Positions 7,072 to 10,435 of a stretch of DNA of 10,435 bases are shown here, in pieces. Below the pieces are notes generated by a model. The model was not told the DNA's origin. It searched no databases and saw nothing but the letters and a program-made list of their open reading frames with translations. The first letter of the stretch is position 1; each line of letters starts with the position of its first letter. Source of the stretch: Woeseia sp. (GTDB lineage: Bacteria > Pseudomonadota > Gammaproteobacteria > Steroidobacterales > Woeseiaceae); assembly GCA_018701055.1 (NCBI GenBank), contig JABIUH010000345.1, forward strand, positions 1 through 10,435. The letters run 5' to 3'. The position numbers and the translations under genes are program-made.

Positions 7072-8031
7072 ATGACCTTGGATCCGGCAACTATCGCGAT
7101 TTTCTCGGGGAATGCGCATCCGATGCTTGCAAATCAAATTGCGCGGGTTCTGCACGTACCGCTCGCAAAAGCACAGGTTGGCCGCTTTAGCGATGGTGAA
7201 ATCAATGTAGAAATTCTGGAAAACATTCGCGGTCGTGAGACATTCATCATCCAGCCGACGTGTCCGCCTGCCTCCGAGAATCTGATGGAGTTGTTGGTGA
7301 TGGTCGACGCGGCTAGACGAGCGTCGGCCGCTAGAATTACCGCGGTCATTCCATACTTCGGTTTCGCACGACAAGATCGTCGGCCACGTTCCTCCAGGGT
7401 GCCAATCACTGCAAAATTGGTGGCCAAGATGATTGGCCAGGCAGGTGTTGATCGTGTGCTGACCGCTGACTTGCATGCTGATCAGATTCAAGGGTTTTTC
7501 GATATCGCCGTGGACAATGTCTACGCGTCACCGCTTCTACTTGGCGATGTATGGAAACAAAAATACGAAAATATGGTAGTGGTTTCACCTGATGTCGGCG
7601 GTGTTGTTCGTGCGCGCGCATTAGCGAAGCGGCTAGACGATTCTGACCTTGTTATTATTGACAAGCGGCGTTCACAAGCCAATCAATCGGAAGTGATGAA
7701 TATCATCGGCGAGGTTGAGGGGAAAAACTGCGTGATGATTGATGACATGGTCGATACGGCGGGGACGCTTTGCCATGCGGCCAGCGCGTTGAAAGCACAT
7801 GGTGCGACAAGCGTTGACGCGTACATCACGCACCCTGTCTTGTCCGGACCGGCCGTCTCACGCATAACAGATTCAGATTTGGATCAAATGGTGGTCACGG
7901 ACACGATCCCGCTCGGCGATGCAGCAAAGGCCTGCACGAAGATTCGACAATTATCGACCGCTGAATTATTGGCAGAGACCATGCGACGGATATCCGAAGA
8001 AGAGTCCGTCAGTTCGCTGTACGTCGATTAA
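7072..8031 (+). CDS. prs: Ribose-phosphate pyrophosphokinase (PRPP synthetase)
   Basis: 319 aa; E. coli Prs has 315. It transfers pyrophosphate from ATP to ribose-5-phosphate, giving PRPP for purines, pyrimidines, NAD, histidine and tryptophan, in the cytoplasm. Seen are IFSGNAHPMLAN at the N-terminus, VGRFSDGEI (36-44), the catalytic-loop region YFGFARQDRR (95-104), DLHADQIQGFFD (133-144), VVSPDVGGVVRARALA (170-185), IIDKRR (195-200), and the PRPP-binding loop VMIDDMVDTAGTLC (221-234). The start is ambiguous: GGGGAG (7066-7071) touches ATG 7072 with no spacing but lies 6 nt before an in-frame TTG at 7078, so TTG (317 aa) may be used. It lies directly downstream of tRNA-Gln with no separate promoter recognised. 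The usual follower rplY is absent. Confidence 0.97.
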   Translation: MTLDPATIAIFSGNAHPMLANQIARVLHVPLAKAQVGRFSDGEINVEILENIRGRETFIIQPTCPPASENLMELLVMVDAARRASAARITAVIPYFGFARQDRRPRSSRVPITAKLVAKMIGQAGVDRVLTADLHADQIQGFFDIAVDNVYASPLLLGDVWKQKYENMVVVSPDVGGVVRARALAKRLDDSDLVIIDKRRSQANQSEVMNIIGEVEGKNCVMIDDMVDTAGTLCHAASALKAHGATSVDAYITHPVLSGPAVSRITDSDLDQMVVTDTIPLGDAAKACTKIRQLSTAELLAETMRRISEEESVSSLYVD

Positions 8032-8079
8032 AGAATTGTCAAAAAACCGCTAACTCCGCCATCAATATGCCGAGTGATC

Positions 8080-8940
8080 ATGCTAATACGTAGTGCAACA
8101 ATCGCATGCCTAATCCTGCTTTCCAGCAGTTGCGCAGATAACGATGCGCCCACCGAAGAACCAGAATCAAGTGTTGCGGATCATGTGACCTTCTATGGTG
8201 TAGGCAAGGTTGCTCGCTACCAGCAACAGTTGGATTCGTCTCTCGAATATCTTGGACCGTTATTTTTTGCAGAAATATTCATTGCGGCAGACGGTGAGGT
8301 TAGTGATGCCAGCGTACAATTTCCTCCGCCAGCAGGAATGCGACAAAATCTTAATTATCGGTATTCCGAGTCCGAAGAAATTGGTGACGTGATGTACTTA
8401 AGTGGCAATGCTGAATCCGATGCGGCGCTCGAAGCAAGTTTTCCATCAGGGCCCTTCGAATTCACGTACAGCACACCGGGCGGAGACGTGCGCGATAGTG
8501 TTGTGAGTTTTGCCGGTGGCGCATTCCCAACACAGCCCATCATCATATTTGAGCAAAGCGACGCGACCGTTCCTTTTGACGCGGTCGACTCGAGTAAAGA
8601 CCTTGTGATTACGTGGCCACCGTTTTCTGAGGGACGAGCAGATGAAAAAAAGATCTTGGACGACCTTATTTTTGTTGCCATCGACAGCTGCAATGTTGAG
8701 GACATCGTGCACAGCGGTCGACCCTTTGAGAAGGATGACTTTCTCACTTATCGGGCCAGTGAGTATGTTGTGCCAGCGGGAATACTCGAGCCAGGTCAGA
8801 CCTATAGTATGTATGTAGAGCACGCCTTGCTTCCTCATACGCAGAACGACTATGGCATGCCAGCTTTTGCCACGTTCGCCGCGTCCACCTATATGGATTT
8901 CTCTACAAGCGGCCTCACAGATCCGGCTTATTGCAATTGA
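8080..8940 (+). CDS. Putative lipoprotein of unknown function
   Basis: 286 aa from ATG 8080. I do not recognise a family. The N-terminus MLIRSATIACLILLSSSCAD is a short charged region, a hydrophobic core and a Cys at position 18, typical of a lipoprotein signal; the -3 residue is serine rather than the usual leucine, so acylation is likely but not certain. With Ala at +2 it would go to the outer membrane. The mature part is acidic, starts with a low-complexity stretch (DNDAPTEEPESS), and looks rich in beta strands, with a region from about 180 (KDLVITWPPF) that could be an immunoglobulin-like fold (guess). GTG 8074 is an alternative start; GAG lies 5 nt before ATG 8080. It follows prs by 48 nt with no terminator seen, and its last 10 nt overlap the open frame of the DUF885 remnant. 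Codon pattern and lipobox support a real gene. Confidence 0.7.
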   Translation: MLIRSATIACLILLSSSCADNDAPTEEPESSVADHVTFYGVGKVARYQQQLDSSLEYLGPLFFAEIFIAADGEVSDASVQFPPPAGMRQNLNYRYSESEEIGDVMYLSGNAESDAALEASFPSGPFEFTYSTPGGDVRDSVVSFAGGAFPTQPIIIFEQSDATVPFDAVDSSKDLVITWPPFSEGRADEKKILDDLIFVAIDSCNVEDIVHSGRPFEKDDFLTYRASEYVVPAGILEPGQTYSMYVEHALLPHTQNDYGMPAFATFAASTYMDFSTSGLTDPAYCN

Positions 8941-10103
8941 ACGCGGGCGGGGGTCTAAACTGGGGTCGGACCGCAATTTCCAAGCTGCAATTAGGCTCCT
9001 GTTGCGTACTGCTCCTAACCGGCTGGCAATGCGAAGTAGTTTTCGCTCAGGTTACGTCGCCTGACTCGCAGGTCAGCGACCTCATTGCTGAGCATTGGGA
9101 ATACCGTATGCGAGAGTTTCCTTTAGAGGCGACACAAAACGGGATCTCGGAATTCAATAATCGCTTTCGCGGCGTGGGACCGGATGACCGCGCACGACGT
9201 CTTGCAGAAGAAGAAAGCTTTCTCCGACGTGTACGAGACATAGATTCTTCACTGTTCACGGCAAATGATCGCGTCAACATAGAGTTGATTGAATGGGTGC
9301 TCGAAGACTCGGTTCGAGCCTATGAACTCGATCTGGCCCGGATTCCATTCAATACCTTCTCCGGGTTCTACATGGATGTGCTTGGCGCCAGCAATGGTGT
9401 ACCAATGAGCACCGTCGAAGATTATGAGGATTACATTGACAGGCTGCACGATGTGCCGAGCAACTGCTAAAGGAGGCGGCACATGTCGCCAAGCGTATCG
9501 ACTATCGGATGCCGGCTTTTTTTGGAATGCTACCGAGACAGTCATATGGAATCGTCCCGGTACCAGGTGAATTGGCACCTAACTACACAACTGGCGCATA
9601 CGTCGGGGCACCGATCGGTGGTAGTCGCGGCGGCGCCTACTGGGTAAACACTTTTGCCCTGGATCAACGGCTGCTGTATGAACTGCCTTCATTAACTCTG
9701 CACGAGGCGGTGCCTGGCCATCATCATCAGTCAGCAATTGCACAAGAGCTTCAAAACGTCCCAGCATTTCGACGCAATTTGTATTTCAGCGCCTTCGGTG
9801 AAGGCTGGGGCTTATATGCCGAAAAGCTCGGTATCGAAATGGGGATTTACCAATCACCGTACGAGCATTTCGGTCGGCTGAGTTATGAAATGTGGCGTGC
9901 GTGCCGGTTGGTCATCGACACTGGCTTACAAGTTAGGCGACCTTAAGATTTGGGCGCTACGACGGAAGACGGAGCGGGCGCTCGGTGAGAATTTCGACAT
10001 TCGGCTTTTTCACGACGCTCTATTAGGAAATGGAGCGCTTCCGTTGCAAATGCTGGAATCTCAAATTGATCGATATATTGAAACGACACTGGGACAGAGG
10101 TAA
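8931..10103 (+). pseudogene. DUF885 family (HExxxGH peptidase-like) protein, broken by two internal deletions
   Basis: Three in-order fragments of one DUF885 protein lie in two frames. Fragment 1 (to about 9457) has a secretion-signal-like stretch (CCVLLLTGW, then VFAQ) and the N-terminal domain, ending YEDYIDRLHDVP. Fragment 2 (about 9458-9925, another frame) runs EQLLKEAAHVAKRIDYRMPA, then PVPGELAPNYTTG, the metal-site motif HEAVPGHHHQ and GEGWGLYAEKLG, to RLVIDTG. Fragment 3 (about 9921-10103, back in the first frame) runs LAYKLGDLKIWALR to the normal C-terminus. From the family's usual length (near 600 aa, from memory) about 200 of the codons are missing: most between fragments 1 and 2, and some 35-40 between 2 and 3. 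Both joins also shift frame (stops at 9468 and 9944). No ATG or GTG start is in frame; only TTG 8931 or 8937. The remainder is well conserved, so decay looks recent. An assembly error is the alternative. Confidence 0.85.
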
Positions 10104-10137
10104 TTCTGACCCATATTTACCTAAGGGGATAAGAACG

Positions 10138-10435
10138 ATGAGTACAATTGAAAACGCGAACAAATTTTTCGATGCCTGTGAAACCGGCAAAGGTTGGGAC
10201 GGGTGCAAGGATTATGTGGCAGAGAATGCCAGTTTTGAGTGTCAGGCAGCACCGCTGGCTGATGTCGGCACGGTAGAGGCCTATTGTGAGTGGATGGCCG
10301 GATTCGCGAACGTCACGGCACCCGGCTGTCGTTACGACCTACATACGTCAGGATTCGACGCTGACAACAACACGGCATTTTTCTTCGCGACCTTCATCGG
10401 TACACATAGCGGTGACGGAGGGCCTGTTCCGCCGA
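10138..10435 (+). CDS. NTF2/SnoaL-like small protein, N-terminal part
   Basis: Partial gene: 99 codons are visible before the right edge. AGGGGA at 10124-10129, 8 nt before ATG 10138, is a good ribosome site. The start STIENANKFFDACETGKGWD followed by YVAENASFECQ, EAYCEWMAGF and TAFFFATFIGTHSG fits the cone-shaped NTF2-like fold (SnoaL-type, DUF4440-like), which holds small hydrophobic ligands or enzymes of many activities. No signal peptide is seen, so it is probably cytoplasmic. It begins 34 nt after the DUF885 remnant and may once have shared its transcript. The specific function cannot be inferred. Family assignment is by overall pattern and moderately sure. Confidence 0.65.
   Translation, partial: MSTIENANKFFDACETGKGWDGCKDYVAENASFECQAAPLADVGTVEAYCEWMAGFANVTAPGCRYDLHTSGFDADNNTAFFFATFIGTHSGDGGPVPP

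Noticed and set aside
6922..7491. 189-codon minus-strand frame across tRNA-Gln and the start of prs
   Set aside because: Its C-terminal part, including GWQDSNLRMTG and ALPLGYTP, is simply the antisense translation of tRNA-Gln, a well-known false protein; the rest is antisense to prs.
8446..8976. 176-codon minus-strand open frame opposite the lipoprotein gene
   Set aside because: No recognisable motifs, no ribosome site, and the plus-strand frame has a convincing lipoprotein signal and start.
9469..9485. Strong Shine-Dalgarno-like AAAGGAGG followed by ATG at 9483
   Set aside because: The bases are the Lys-Glu-Ala codons of the DUF885 fragment in another frame; the frame opened by this ATG is about 54 codons and resembles nothing, while the DUF885 frame is clearly the conserved one.

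Overview
The window looks like ordinary chromosomal DNA of a gammaproteobacterium. The gene order hemA-prfA-(prmC) on one strand, diverging from TPR protein-lolB-tRNA-Gln-prs on the other, is the arrangement known from Pseudomonas and relatives. The individual proteins (RF1, GluTR, LolB, Prs) also align by eye with their E. coli counterparts. No lineage below class can be assigned from the sequence alone.

Left half, mostly minus strand: glutamyl-tRNA reductase (hemA, 4208-2955) is followed after 3 nt by release factor 1 (prfA, 2951-1863). The release-factor methyltransferase prmC (453 to beyond the left edge) would normally follow directly. Here a plus-strand cystathionine beta-synthase gene (485-1846) sits between prfA and prmC, convergent with prfA and divergent from prmC.

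Right half, plus strand: a secreted TPR-repeat protein (4324-6108) and the outer-membrane lipoprotein receptor lolB (6113-6721) form a tight pair. The usual next gene, ispE, is absent. Its place holds a 148-bp nested palindrome (6727-6874), then a promoter with a GC-rich discriminator, tRNA-Gln(UUG) and prs (ribose-phosphate pyrophosphokinase). After prs the usual rplY-pth-ychF genes are not present. Instead there is a lipoprotein of unknown function (8080-8940), a DUF885 peptidase-like pseudogene carrying two internal deletions (8931-10103), and the start of an NTF2/SnoaL-like small protein running off the right edge (10138 onward).

Functionally the window covers heme precursor synthesis, translation termination and RF methylation, transsulfuration, lipoprotein localisation, tRNA supply and PRPP synthesis. 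I did not find a new defence, mobile or biosynthetic system. The items most worth a second look are the nested palindrome in the ispE slot, the cbs insertion that splits the prfA-prmC unit, the decayed DUF885 gene, and the duplicated dyad over the TPR gene start.
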